A DNA stretch of 64,000 nt, from the NCBI RefSeq assembly GCF_020740795.1, contig NC_067283.1, forward strand, positions 130,730,568 through 130,794,567, given 5' to 3'. Below are positions 37,673-50,700 of this stretch, piece by piece. How positions within the stretch are numbered: position 1 is the first letter of the stretch; each line of letters begins with the position of its first letter. The translations under genes and the position numbers were made by a program. The stretch comes from Apus apus (Eukaryota; Chordata; Aves; Apodiformes; Apodidae). The notes beneath the pieces are model-generated. The model was given only the letters and a program-made list of their open reading frames with translations. It had not been told where the DNA came from and made no database searches.

Positions 37673-40600
37673 GTAAGTAAAGTTATGATTCCTAGAAGTT
37701 AAGAACTATAATTGTAAGTGCCCAGAGGGTTCTTCTGAATTTCTATTCCTTCACCTTCTGTGAAATAATTACTAATTACTAATTTAATTACTAATAATTA
37801 AAAGAAGCAGTTTTCAAGTGCTGGTGTTTCTTTAAGCCTTCATTTTCTTAGTTATTCTTGCTCTAGTCTCCATGTGAATGAGCGATGCACTCTAGCACTT
37901 CAGAGTTCTGAGCTGGTGCCCCAGGTGTGCCTGGCAGCTGCCGCTTTCTCATACAGCAAGTTAATTGCCTCACCACTGACTAGACTTAGCATTTTGAATA
38001 CCAGCCCAGAGAGCAGGGAAAATGGCAGTGTCTTATAGTAACTGTGATATGCAAATTGAAGTGTCAGATAGCAAATTTATTCCTAGCATGAACAATTTTG
38101 ATAAAACTCAGGAGCATGGATTTAACTGGCACTTCATCAACTTAGCGGAGAGAATTTGTGTAAATGTATGTATTAAATAGAATTTACTGGGAATTCCATG
38201 GCAAGATCCCATTGCCTTGAATTTAATTACACTCTGCAGCAGTTACACTCTTCAGATACATGTTATGTGTCATATCACAAGCATATCCTTTGCAGTGTTT
38301 CAAATAGCACTTTATAGCATCACAAATGGCTCCTAAATGTTCAGTATTAAAAACTTCAATCAACACTTACTTTATAATTTTCAAGACATGGACCTTTAAT
38401 TCTAACAGTTACTGATATATACTACTGTACTTTTAAGAAAGAGATATATGGTTAAGTTCTACTAAGATTTTTTTTATTATTATTATGGAGCATAAAATCT
38501 TACTTCATTGTATATGCCACATTTACTAAAGCAAGGCTTACAGAAGTCATTATTTACAGATAAGCTTAAAATTCTATTCAAACCTTTCACTAGGCATGAA
38601 CAATCAGTATATAACCTTTTGGGTTTGTTGTGGTGGGTTTTTTTAATACCATAAGAGGAGTGGTATCTGGAAGAATGTGTTTGAAATATGCTTTATGTGA
38701 CATAAAGTATCAGTGCTTCCCTCATGCATATTCTTTTTCTCTACAGGTTCCTTAACATTTATCAATTGTGTTAATGTCAAGTGGGGAACCCGTGTACAAG
38801 ATATTTTCACATATGCAAAAGTTATGGCTCTTATCTTGGTGATAGCTGTTGGCCTTTACAAAATTGGTAAAGGTAAGATTTTTTAAATTTAATTAATTTC
38901 TTTAAAACAAACTGTATAAAAGTTTAAAAATTGGTTCAGGAAGATCAGACTCCTTAAGTTTTACAGCTGAAGTATTATTTATTCTGGGGAAAAAATGTCT
39001 GCTATAGGAAGGTTAGAGAAATGTTACGGGTTCTTAAGCTGTGGAGGTTTAATTCTTCTACCCTGAGTGTGGCAAACCAACACACACTGAGTTCTGTGTT
39101 GCTCAGGCTGAATGTCAGATAACAGCTGAATTACTAACAGTTTAGTGCTAACTATTTTAAAGTCAACCGCAGTGTTAAAGGCTAACGTTGCTACTTGTCC
39201 TGTGACGGGACAGCACAGCAGAAATCACCAGACATGTCCTTCATAGTGCCCAGTGAGGGGAAAGGACTGGGGAGGGAGGAATTCCTCCATGCCTTCCTTG
39301 GTGAGAGGGCACGCTTGTTCCTAAAAACAAGGGAGAAGACTGTAATAGTGCAGTCCTTTGAATCACTGTGGTGCTGTAAGACGTCACAGGACAGATGAAC
39401 CGCCTCACGTCAGCAGTAACTGGGCTGAACTGAATACACTGAAAAGCTGGAGACTAGTTTATTCTCATGCTACCTCTGATCTTTGCATATGACAGATTTT
39501 ATTGTATTAATTTGGGTATCTGGTACAGTGAAGTCTCTTCCAACTCTAGCTTTGTTGCTTAGATACTAACGTTTCTTCATTTTCTTTTCCCATTAAATTC
39601 CTAAATAGTCACTCTTTATTCAGTTAAAATCAAGATGGTTTTCCTCCTTCAGTTTAGGGATTGTCTTTTTCTCCTGCTGAGACTAGCTTATAAAATCTAA
39701 TGGGCATGCTTTCTTTTCCATGTTTGTTGGTGGAGGGCTTTTAGTGGTCATAAAGGTCTTGTCTCTGCTTTGTTTAAGCAGAACCACGCACTTAATTACA
39801 GAAGGGACTGGGAGGAGAAATGATGTAGATTTCTGGAGGAAGCTGTGATGAGGTCAATGCATCCTTTTAAACTCAGTAGCTGTGTTAATGACAAGAATAG
39901 TTACGGTGTTTCAGCCATGCTGTATTCCTTCTGATGTGCTCAGGTATGCCTTGTGTTTTAAAACACTGTGACGTCATCTGGTTTTGAATAGAAGATATAT
40001 TTACTTTAAGAATCTTTTAATGGTCTGTTTGGATTTTTTTTTTTTTTTCCTTCCAAACGTTTTTCCCCAAAGTGTGTCCAAATCTCATAGTTTCACCTTC
40101 CTTAGTTCTAACAATCACCTGGTAGTTACTTCTCTTCAAAGACTGAATTGCTTTTGTGGTATCTATATACTCCTCAGCTTAATCAGATGGTAAAGTTGTT
40201 TTATTTTATAGCTAAGATCTTACTTTATTCACTAATAGAAGTTTCAGCGTGTTTATGTCTTACTTAATACTTAAACACACTTCCATTTATGTTAGATAGT
40301 TGACTTTCCTTCTGCAAATTTAGCAAGGCCTTTCTTCCCCTTTCCAGAACGGCAGTGAAGGCTCACACGGTTTCATTAATATTTCATCTATTTTGCTGCA
40401 CTCTGCACATTGACATCTCAACCAGTTGAGCTAAGCTAGAGGAGAATTTTGAAAGGAGAGATTTTTAAAATCTCCTCTCAATTTTAGGAAACATCTTTGT
40501 GGGGCAGAGCATCCCACTGAGAACCATGACTCCAGGAGTTTCCCCTCCAGTGGCAACTAATTTATCTGGTGAAAATGAGAGTACAGATATGAGGAAGAAA

Positions 40601-43600
40601 TAGACAGATTCAAGAACTGAAATTGGGTTTCCCAAGTGCTCCTGCCTGGCTGACAGGGCACAGCGAGACCTCAGTGCGGCTCCCTCCTTCGGCAGGCCAG
40701 ACGGTGGTGCCAGGAGATGAGGATGCTGTGAATTCTACAAGTCACATCCAATTAACAAGCAGGGGAAAAAGCCTTCTTGTGTCTCCCTGTACAAGTGTAG
40801 CTGCCTGAACATCTGACTGACACTTTGTTTGTCAAGTGAAAATACAAACTGTGTGCTTCTAGAAATAGCGATGAAACCTGGATGCAGTGAGGTTTTATTT
40901 CCTTTTGGTTGCCTGAGACTTTTAGTGTAATGTCAATTTATGTCATAGTCCTTGAAATGTGACAGGCAATTGGTACCTGCCATTTGTACAGGAGAAACAG
41001 AAAACCTGAGAGCTCCATTCGAGGGCTCAGCAACAAATCCAGGGATGATCGCTCTGGCTCTCTACTCTGCCCTCTTCTCCTATTCGGGTTGGGACACTCT
41101 CAACTATATCACCGAGGAAATGCAGAACCCTGAGAGGTAAACAGGTGCTTTTCCTTTGAATCACTGAAGTATTCTGGCAAGACTGGTGATGGCAGGACAA
41201 GCCACTCTGTTTAGGACTGGAAATCACTCAGACAATTGTATCTGCAAAAATAATCTTTTCCAGAGAAGTAGGAATCTGAAAACTCTTCCTGATTATTGTC
41301 CTCTCTCACCAGTTATATCACACTAATAAATCATCTGTCTGCACATATGTGTTTTAGACCTTCCACTTAGGCCAGAATTTTTAAAGAAGGAGAAAAAATC
41401 CCTGCTGAAGGCAGGGTTAGTGTGGGTCCATCTAGCTCACTAAAATTCCCTGTTTCTATTCAGTCAGAGCAGTTATTTCATTTTCCACCAGTAAAGTAAG
41501 ACTGGCTTAGGTTTATGGCTGTTTTATCATGTGATCTTCAGCATTAATGTTTATGGGAAAAATATTTAATTTTGCTAAATATGAAAGGTTAAGTAAAAAA
41601 AAAAATCCACAGTAGCACTGGAAATATCATCTCCTCCCATCTGTAGTGATATCCACCCTGTGGGAGTGGTGTGCCTCATCTACTCAGACTGAGTCCACTG
41701 TGTCTTGGGACATATGTAGCTTATGAGTCAGGAAAAAAATGCCGTGATCACAAAAAACACCCAGGTGTTAATTCAAATCTCATTGCTTAAGTGCTCTCTT
41801 CATAGAAAAGACAGTATATAAAATTTAGGTATAAATTGTATATATATACATTTTTTTTCTCTAAAACTTGTGTCAGACTCACAAGCAGCCAACTAAGCTG
41901 CCTATGGAATTGTCATACCCATGGCTGTACCTTATTTTGTAACCCCATGATTACAAAATTATGGATAACACAAAGTGATGGAGACATCTGTTCTCAAGTG
42001 TTTGAAATTGGTAGCCATCTTCTGTTTAAATATTCCCTATTCAAAGAGCAAAGTCATTTTGCCATTTTCCTTTTGCAGGAATCTACCTCTTTCTATTGCA
42101 ATTTCAATGCCTATTGTGACTGTTATTTACTTGCTGACTAATATAGCGTACTACGTAGTGTTGGACATGTCAGCTCTCCTCACAAGTGATGCAGTGGCTG
42201 TGGTAAGTTGTATAAAATAATTAAAACAAAAGTTTGTAGAATGATGCTTTTGCCAGGGATTGGCTGTATGCTTAACTTAATGAGCCTCACTGTTACTGTC
42301 TTTTTTTGTTACAGACGTTTGGCAGTGAAACGCTTAGTTATGCGAAGTGGATCATTCCTATAGCAGTGGCCATGTCTTGCTACAGTGGCTTAAACTCATC
42401 AATAATTGCAGCATCTAGGTACGAAATATAAGATTTGTTTTAAATAACTGGAAAGGAATAATTTCTTATTAATCTGCACTCCTTGCTACTGTGCTGTAAA
42501 AGCGACACAGTTAATTTTTGCCATGCCAGGTTGTTCATGTATGCTGAAAGAATTGTTACAATCTGATGTGTCTTCTCATGATGAGAACCAACTGATAAAC
42601 TAAAGCCACTGGAGAAGAGAGCAGCTTTTGCAATGGAGTAATAAAAGAATTAATGCTCCTTTGTCAGAAAACAAGCTATTCCTTGGCTCATTGCTTGGCT
42701 GAATCTTCTTACTCTTTTTGTCAGGCTTTTTTATGTTGGAGCCAGGGAAGGACACCTTCCAGACAGTCTGAGCTTGATTCACGTGAAGTGCTTCACACCA
42801 GTCCCCGCTCTCCTCTTCAATGTAAGTGACAGCCTGGCCCTGTGCCTGTCAGGGCAGGCAGGGGGTTGACTCACATCACCTCTGCGCCACATCTCTCCTG
42901 GGTTTCTCCTGCATTGGAGGCATCTTCCTCGAAAGCACACTACTTCTAAAACTCATTGAGGGTAGTGGTGGTGATATTTCATAGAATCGTAGAATCACCA
43001 AGGTTGGAAAAGACCTTCAAGATCAAGTCCAGCTGTCCACCCTACCATACAACTAACCACTAAACTATCTCCTGAAACACCATGTCTACCCATTTTTTTA
43101 ACACCTCCAGGGATGGAGCTTCCACCACCTCCCTAGACAACCTGTTCCAGTGCCTCGCCACTCTTTCTGTGAATAATTTTTTCCTAATATCCAATCTGAA
43201 CCTCCCCTGGCACAACTTGACCCCATTTCCTCTTGTCCAATCACTGGTCAGGGAGTAGGGACCAATACCCAACAGGAAGTCTGGTGGGTTTTTTTTGCAG
43301 TGGAAAGAGAATGGCTGGATTCACATTCCCATGCTCTCTGAACAGTATTAGGGAGTAATAAGTACTTTCTATGACATTACTTAGAAAACAGAGGACGGCT
43401 AAATATGTAATATAGGCAGGAATTGTTTAAGTCTGTATGTGAGTTTTCAGAATATTACTGGAGGAGAATATGGTAGTAATATCTCTGAGACCCTTCTGTA
43501 GGCTGATTTTCAAGGACTCTAGTTTTAACAGGAGGGACAAAGCACATAAAATTAAATTCCTGCCATTGGATGCCTATAGCCATACTGACTTTTCCTGCTG

Positions 43601-46600
43601 TCACTATACAAATGAATCTTGTGACACAGGAACTATAAGCTATAGAATTATTGCAAATTATTTAAATAAATAATCCATTAATCTAACAGATTAAAATAAT
43701 GGCAAGGATATGCCCAAACAGGAAAGGTGGAATAATTCAGAAGCATTTCACTGTTATTTATTTAGATGTGTATTTTATTTCAGTTCTTCCATTGCCCTAT
43801 ATTACATATTTATTAATAACCATATTTGTCATTAAATAATTTACTAACAGTTATAATCTTGTTATGAATACTCTTCTCAGAGGAATTCTGTTCTTACTAG
43901 TGCATAGTAAGGTGAGCTCTGCTCCCTTAATACAACACTATATTTTCCAGAGTGGATTTTTTTTTCCTGCTCATCTACTATAACAGGTATTAAATTCCTA
44001 ATATTTTATGTTTTTCTATGCAGGCAGTATAGCATGCCTGAATACCACAGAATTTACTCTAATGGTCTCAGTTTATAAGTTGACTTTGAGAGCCTCCAAC
44101 AGTGATACCAAATTAAAAGTTTGCTTTCCAACTGAAGCCAGAACAGCAGAGTAAGCTGCTGCCTACAGAAAGTTTCTTAGCAGCCTTCTCTATAGCACAG
44201 CAAAGTCTGGGGCTCCTGACGTGGTCTTCTTAGGAGGGTTTCCTGCTGGTACTGAAACATGACTTCACAAACCCAACACCTGTTCAGCCAAATGGGGTGG
44301 TCTCACTGCTGTGTTTACAGAAGAGATACCAAGATGTTTCACACAGCATATTTATTTGCAGATTTCTCAGAGTTTTAAGCCCATCCTTCTTGCAAGGACC
44401 TAATCTCCTAACTCCAGACAAATATTTTGGAAATAGTCTGCTACCTCTTTATTTTATAAGATGTGTTTATTTTCACGTTAAAAAGTCTTTGTTTTTATTG
44501 TCCCTAGGGCTTAATGACTTTGCTTTATCTCCTTGTGGAAGACGTTTTCCTCCTCATTAACTACTACTGCTTCAACTACTGGCTCTTTGTGGGTCTGTCT
44601 ATTGCAGGACTGATATATTTGAGATATACTCAGCCACATAGACCAAGGCCTGTTAAAGTAAGTAAACAAGAGAGGAAACAAGCCCTAAAAGCCAGCTAAT
44701 GCACATGTTTATGTGATACTTAATACCACAACCATAGCACAGCCAGTTATGTTATAGGCTGCTTATCAGCCATAGAAATTTTTTCAGCATATAAGTGAAG
44801 GAGCAAAACCCATTTGAGTTTCCATAAGAACTGTTCTGGTACTTTTTCTGTAAGGCAGAAATTATATTTACTATTCCTTCTCCTTTCATTTTACCTTATA
44901 ACTGTCTTCATTTCAAAATAAATAAGGAAGAAATAAATGCCTGTAGTTCTTGGCCCATCCTGGAACAATTGCCTTTTGTGTTGTTCACAGAGGACCTCAC
45001 TAGAGCTAGTGGTGGGGGCTCCAGAGAGGTTCACATTCTGACCAAACTTATATGACTTAACAAATGTAGCAAATCCATGCAAAGCCCATAAATGCCCAAA
45101 ATTCTGCTCATGCAGAAGATTAAAAACTTAAATAATCAAATATATTTTGAGTGTTCCCTCCCATTGCATAGTGGTCATAGAAAGTATAATGCAAGCTTAA
45201 TGGCTGATTGCTGAAGAGATTCTGGCTATCCGTTAGAAGAGGGAGACTTCACAGAAACAAAGTGCACCTGAAATTTCCTTTAGTTTTAATCCAGTAACTG
45301 TCCAGGAAGCAGGGGCAGAAACCCCCAGCTTCCCTCAAGCACACAAACCCACATTCTGGCTCCCATTTCCTTGCCTCTGTTGTCTCCATGACCTGCATTT
45401 TAGCTGCAGTGATGCAGTAAAAACTATGAGAAATCCAAATTAACACCCTATTAAATATTTCCTTCTTGTCACTCACTCTTCCTAACCTCATGCATCATTT
45501 TTACCGACATACTTTTTCCCATTGAAGTGCAACATCCTGATTATAAAAAAGCATGGTTTGAACCAAGTAGTAAAATATCCTAAGCACTGAGAGCTGGAAA
45601 ACCAGTCCTCCAGAGCAGATAAATTTTCCAGAAGTATGTTTACACTTAATTTCCAAACTGCCCCAAAAAATGTGTCAGATAAAGATTAAATCTTGTTTTA
45701 CTGGCAGTTTTGCTACTAACTCTACTAAAGCAAGGATTACAGTCAGATTATAGATAATGACCATTTAATTCCTACCAGCATTTGCCATCTAAGTCAACAT
45801 CACAACTCCACACACACTTTTTCCTTTTCTGAAATGTAGCAGTTTGTTTCCATAAACTTACTACTTGTACTAGTAAACTCTCAGGAGTTTTAGCTAGTAT
45901 TCAAATGTCAGCTCCTGAATTCTGGAGAAGGGTCATTACTACAGCCAGTGAAAAATACTTTAGAGAAAAATAAATCTATAAAGAGATTATTCTAACTTCT
46001 GTTATTTGTGGTAAGATATTTGTTAAGTGCTCAGGCAAAATGGTTGTACATCAGTCCTTTACTTCTGTAGCATTAACACAGTAAATGAAAGTCTAGCTGA
46101 GTTCCCTGTCAGAATTAAAAATTTGCAGTTGAAGTTAGAGGGAAAACTAGCCATTGCTACTGGTTTCGAAGACTGGTCTCTTACTAACGTGGAAAGCAAC
46201 TGAGCTTGTGCAGACCTGAGAACAACAAAATAATCAGATATTCAGATGTGTACCAGGTAAGAGGCTTTCAGCAACATACATAGAAGCTAGCCAATTGTAT
46301 GGACTATAGGCAGTCAAAAGATTCAGTACATAGCAGTCATATAGTCAATAGTTATGTTTTTATTATTAACTTGTCTAATTTTATTCTGCAAGTGTGGACA
46401 ATAGAATGCTTACTGCATCTTTTAATAAATGCTGGAATCGTTATTATTTTTTTGTCTCCACAGCTTAGCCTCTTCTTCCCTATAGTATACTGTTTATGTT
46501 CCCTTTTCCTGGTCATAGTTCCTCTCTACAGTGACACAATCAATTCCCTTATCGGTGTTGGTATTGCCCTCTCAGGCATTCCTGCATATTATCTGGGAGT

Positions 46601-47466
46601 CTGTCTGCCATTTGAAAAACGACCTAAATGTCTACAGTGGCTTTCTGGTAAGCAACATCATTTTGTCTTAGTCAGTGTGTCAAAATCTCAAATGCCTAAT
46701 CAGAAGGCAGAAAGAATAATTTTTCTTAAAATCCTTTTTCTTCATGAAGTTTTACTATGCTGTATAAAGCATTTCTGAGATCATTTCCTTTGTCACATGG
46801 TCCTGAAAGCAAAACTCTGCAATCCTGTATAAAACAGTCCAGTATGTGGGTGTAAATGGTCATTTATTACTTGTGGTGTTGAGCCATTTCAAGGTGTTGG
46901 CTCAGTAAAAGCCAGACAGGATTATAAAGACTAAATGTGTGGTTTGATACCCTGGAAGACAGAAGTACCAGGACATCATTGCTTCACTTTCTGCCCATGG
47001 AGCTGAATATCTCAGACAGAGAAGTCCGTCAATTTTTGTAAAAGATGAAATAATGAGTTACTGGCCTGAAGGGTCTTTCCACTGCTCAAATTCAGGCTTC
47101 ATTTTGTTTCTTGAAAAACAAAACTTTAATATTTTTGTTCAGCTATCAGTCTGACAATTCAATGAAAATGTTGATTAAAGTTTGATTAAATTATATTTTC
47201 TGTGTAATTTTTAAGATTCTTTTGCCTTTAGCTATTTATAACATGTGCTTAATCCAATTGATTAAAGGGTTTTATGATTTTCCTAGTATCTGTGTAGTGT
47301 TTTCAAATCCTTAAGATCTAGTATTCGTTTAAGATACATTATAACTCTATCAAACATTTTTGCTATGTTTACAGCTACAACAACAAAATATGTTCAGATG
47401 CTCTTCTATTGTGCTCTGTCAGACCTGGACATCAACATGGAACCTACAACAGCTAAGAGCAAATAG
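37171..47466 (+). CDS. y+LAT-type amino-acid transporter light chain (SLC7A6/SLC7A7-like), 9 coding exons
   Basis: A predicted 12-TM APC-superfamily exchanger that pairs with SLC3A2 (4F2hc) at the plasma membrane. It likely exports cationic amino acids in exchange for neutral ones plus sodium. Exons: 37171-37672, 38747-38872, 40992-41136, 42079-42202, 42315-42418, 42725-42821, 44508-44657, 46464-46647, 47375-47466. They total 1,524 nt (507 aa; human y+LAT1/2 are 511/515). All junctions are GT-AG with matching phases. The TM1 unwound motif is 'GSGIFVSP' (residues 53-60). C152 in 'FPHC' is the expected disulfide to SLC3A2. TM6 '[11 protein letters not shown]' (238-248) has the y+LAT-type WDTLNY rather than the LAT or Asc WNxLN. 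The N-terminus is unusual, with C8-C9 and a lysine cluster. Its acceptor at 37,153-37,154 implies an upstream 5' UTR exon. The family is firm. The exact paralogue is not, so no symbol is given. SLC7A13, also on human 8q21, is clearly a worse match. Confidence 0.94.
38747..38872 (+). CDS. y+LAT-like coding exon 2
   Basis: Between 'ctctacag' and 'gtaaga', phase 1 to phase 1. Encodes '[13 protein letters not shown]' and '[10 protein letters not shown]', spanning TM4-TM5. These are close to human SLC7A7. Confidence 0.95.
40992..41136 (+). CDS. y+LAT-like coding exon 3
   Basis: Between 'tttgtacag' and 'gtaaac', phase 1 to phase 2. It encodes a short extracellular loop and TM6 with '[16 protein letters not shown]', then 'TEEMQNPER'. 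Confidence 0.95.
42079..42202 (+). CDS. y+LAT-like coding exon 4
   Basis: Between 'cttttgcag' and 'gtaagt', phase 2 to phase 0. Encodes '[21 protein letters not shown]' in part as TM7, ending in 'SDAVAV', which is shared with y+LAT1. Confidence 0.95.
42315..42418 (+). CDS. y+LAT-like coding exon 5
   Basis: Between 'ttgttacag' and 'gtacga', phase 0 to phase 2. It encodes TM8, with '[19 protein letters not shown]'. The donor is slightly non-consensus but gives the only phase-compatible join. Confidence 0.94.
42725..42821 (+). CDS. y+LAT-like coding exon 6
   Basis: Between 'tttgtcag' and 'gtaagt', phase 2 to phase 0. Encodes '[21 protein letters not shown]', corresponding to the conserved 'SREGHLPD' loop of SLC7 light chains. 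Confidence 0.95.
42979..43285 (-). repeat. CR1 fragment in transporter intron 6, minus strand
   Basis: Starts with the reversed octamer tail 'catagaatcgtagaatcacc'. Its minus-strand translation shows CR1 wording '[20 protein letters not shown]'. The 5'-truncated end is near 43,285. Confidence 0.94.
44508..44657 (+). CDS. y+LAT-like coding exon 7
   Basis: Between 'tgtccctag' and 'gtaagt', phase 0 at both ends, 50 codons. It encodes TM9-TM10 ('[16 protein letters not shown]', '[15 protein letters not shown]') and the 'HRPRPVK' loop. Confidence 0.95.
46464..46647 (+). CDS. y+LAT-like coding exon 8
   Basis: Between 'gtctccacag' and 'gtaagc', phase 0 to phase 1. Encodes TM11-TM12, including '[20 protein letters not shown]', nearly identical to human y+LAT1 over that segment. 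Confidence 0.95.
47375..47466 (+). CDS. y+LAT-like terminal exon
   Basis: After 'gtttacag'; encodes the cytosolic C-terminal tail ending 'EPTTAKSK', with stop TAG at 47,464-47,466. The tail is short and diverges from SLC7A6 and SLC7A7, but length and phase fit. Confidence 0.9.
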
Positions 47467-47752
47467 AGTTGCCTTGACATTGAGAGTTGTACCTTGACAT
47501 TTTCTATCTGTAGCAATTTTTATCAATTGAAGTTCTCCCCATGTGTTCAGTTATACTAAAGCACTAACTATGTACTATGCATCAGTTTGGTGTCTGTTAA
47601 TTTGTGCTTGTTTTATAAAACATTCTGTTTTACAGACTTTTATTTTAAACTCTGTTAATAGTGAGTTATCATGTAATACTTAGAAACTTTGAAGCATTGT
47701 ATGAACAAACCTAGTAGATATGTGCTAAATATTAGATTAATTGAAAAATTGT

Positions 47753-47758
47753 AATAAA
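47753..47758 (+). terminator. Candidate poly(A) signal of the transporter gene
   Basis: An AATAAA hexamer 287 bp after the stop codon, within AT-rich 3' UTR. It is the first canonical hexamer after the stop. Confidence 0.6.
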
Positions 47759-47759
47759 A

Positions 47760-50700
47760 AAGTATTAGGTCTCATCCCAATCCTAAGATAACAAAAGACA
47801 GACCAGATATTTGCAAGATTGAAAGCCTGAGTTGGGACGTAGAAGCCATGGTGTACTTCTAAAATATATAACTAAATTCTTAGCCAAAGTGAAAAATAAG
47901 TAATTCAAACTGATAGACATGTTTTGAATCAATGTAGTATTTGTGGTAAACTATTCCAATGCATATTTCCCAGCATACATATTGTACCAAAAAGAGAAAG
48001 CCAAAGTTTCCAGTCCCTTAAATTCTGTCAGAAATTCTCATTTGACGATAGCCCACATTCATTACATTTTGCAGAAAAGCTATTTTGAATGAACAAATTA
48101 TATCATTGTAACTGAAGTACTTTTGCTTTCCAGCAGAACAACCTGCAAGGGAGCACTGTTAGGGACTAAGTTATGTTCTAGATAGATGGTATTCAGGGAA
48201 ACCATTTCACCTTTTCATATTGTTCATTGCTTGCCTAGAAGTATCAAAGGTGGGACCACATGAATCATACTAATTTTTTCCACAGTGGAACTTATTTAAG
48301 AAATTCACAAGGAAAAATCAAAAACTATTGGTGTTTACAAGCTCATTTGAGTCCCTACCCAACCCTCTATGCTTCACCTGGCATAGTACCTGCTGGCAAG
48401 TTAACCTGCAGGTCTCCTGCTGAGCGTGCAGGGAGCCTCCAGCACGGGCTGTCAGGACTTCACATCAGGTAGGTGGTGCCTGTTGAACGATACCCAGCAC
48501 TGCCCGGCACGTGTGCTGGACAAGTCACTCACTAGTGAGTGCCATGAAAGCAAAGGACAGTTAAGAAATAGGATCATCTCTTGAACATAGAGTTTTTCAG
48601 CGTGGCTCCTGAAATGGAACTGATAATAACTGTCCTTTTTAAAAAAGCCATCAGCCTTGCAACCTAGACCATAAAAACAGCTTCTCCAACTCTAACATGC
48701 TTTGTTTATATGTAGTACTGTTTGTTATCCTTCTTGCTAAGTCATACTTCCTTTCTGTAATTGTTTGAATATAACATACATTGTTTCTAATTTGAGTTTC
48801 ATCATTCCTGTTCAATTCATGCTAATTAAGGTAATTTGATCTTATATAAGTCCCTGTAGTTTCTAGCATTATTGTCTTTTATTGATGCCCAGAGAAAGAG
48901 CAGTGGAACAAGGAAGAAGGCAATTGTTGCTGCTTAAACCTCTCTTCATTCCCTCCCACATTGTTAAGGTCATTTAGAGGACTGTAATTTCATGTATCTC
49001 CAATACTGTGTTTGCTGACAGAGCTTCTGTGAAACCTTTTGTTTACATGTCAATGCCATCTGCTCTGGCAATTTCCTTACAGCAGGGTTTTCTTTTGATA
49101 CAAAGGAGGAAAAAAAACATGCACTACATTAAGGTTAGCATGTTTTGCTTTTTTGGAAGCCACAGCTTTTGTGCACTAAAATCATTTAAGTATCACAATC
49201 ATAAAACACAGAGGAAAGAAGACCTAGGGTGTAGCTTAGTTTACCCAGCTCAGAACATCCCCACATACTCTTCACACATACAACACATGCTTCTGTTACA
49301 GTATAGTAACATTTTGATCCTGCTCAACAATTTTATGGAAATATGGTGGGTTTGCCCAATCTCTTACAAAGCACTGGTTAACAACAGAGCCGCGATCCCA
49401 GACTGTGTCAGGGCACAATGCAATTACAAGCCCTACATGTTGGTACCAAAGTAAACATGGCAGTCATTGTCTCCAAGAGTTCAAAGTCATGCTTGGTGCT
49501 GAGCGATGTGTCACACCAGGACATCACTGTACCATCCTCTGAAGTTTTTCTTTGCAGGACCAAAGTTCCTAAGTGATTTGAGACACCTGAGGTGACATCT
49601 CAGGTGGTAACAAGTGACAGGCAGTACAGGTAGAGTAATAGGGACTACACACTTAGAACAATTTCCATAAATAATTCTGAGCTGAGAAACTTTTTTCTTT
49701 GCCTGTTTTTTTTTGCCAAAAATCTGCTTTTACAGGAATCTATTGACTTTCTGGGCATGACACACAAGCCTTCATTTTTTTTCTTTCTGGACAGAAGGAA
49801 AGTAATAGTCAGATGGAAGGTTATAAATATGAATAACATTACCAGACATGGGAATATAGCATACTGTTATGGACAGCAGAATCTCAGAAATGTTGATGTG
49901 TTTGTTGATTTTTCACTCCTTACAAATAATACATGTAAGTTATTGTCAGATATCTAAAGCAAGTCTTGATACTGATGTTTTTAAATTAATAAACGTATTA
50001 TCCTTGGCAAATACTATAGTATTCTGCATTAAATTTGCCCTGCCTTACATCTCACAAGTTGGTTTCCCAGGAAAGCAATGAAACTCTAACTCTTATTTGT
50101 GTTTTCTTTAACACGACAAAATAAACATTTGTGGAAGGAAAATTTTCTGCTTACTCCAGGTGGCACTACAATTATGAGTGATTCTTTACCCAAGCACTTT
50201 CTTGTTCTAAGAGTAAACACATTTTTCTACTTTATTCACAGATGTTCAATTATGCAATCAAACAATAAACATTTTTTTTAGGATGGTCTTGGCACTCAAG
50301 ATAAGCACATTGTTGTCCCATAACAAAAGATAGGAGTAGGCTGTTTGACATCTAGTTTGTCAGCTGGCATCTCTGCAGTGGAAGGGACTGGGGTAGGGAT
50401 AATGCTGGAAACCTTTGGAAGACATAGGCCATGGAGGTGCAGTCTGTGCTGCAGGATCTAACAGGAGCCTGGCTGGCTGCAGGGACAAGAGACCACGGAG
50501 AACAGCCCACCTGCAGAGCAAAGAAAGGATCTTTCAAGGGCAAAAGCTGGGGCAATACAGCACTTGAGAGTAGTATTAGCTCTTCTTTAGGAATCAAGAA
50601 AATACAGGATTCTTGGGGTTTTTTAAGAATCACGGATCTTTGAATAACAACGGAAGATGCATCAGTGTCAGACTGCATTTCCGTGCCAGCAAACAAAAAC

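Noticed and set aside
49008-49454. 148-codon plus-strand frame downstream of the transporter
   Set aside because: No recognisable domain, irregular composition and no splice or promoter context.
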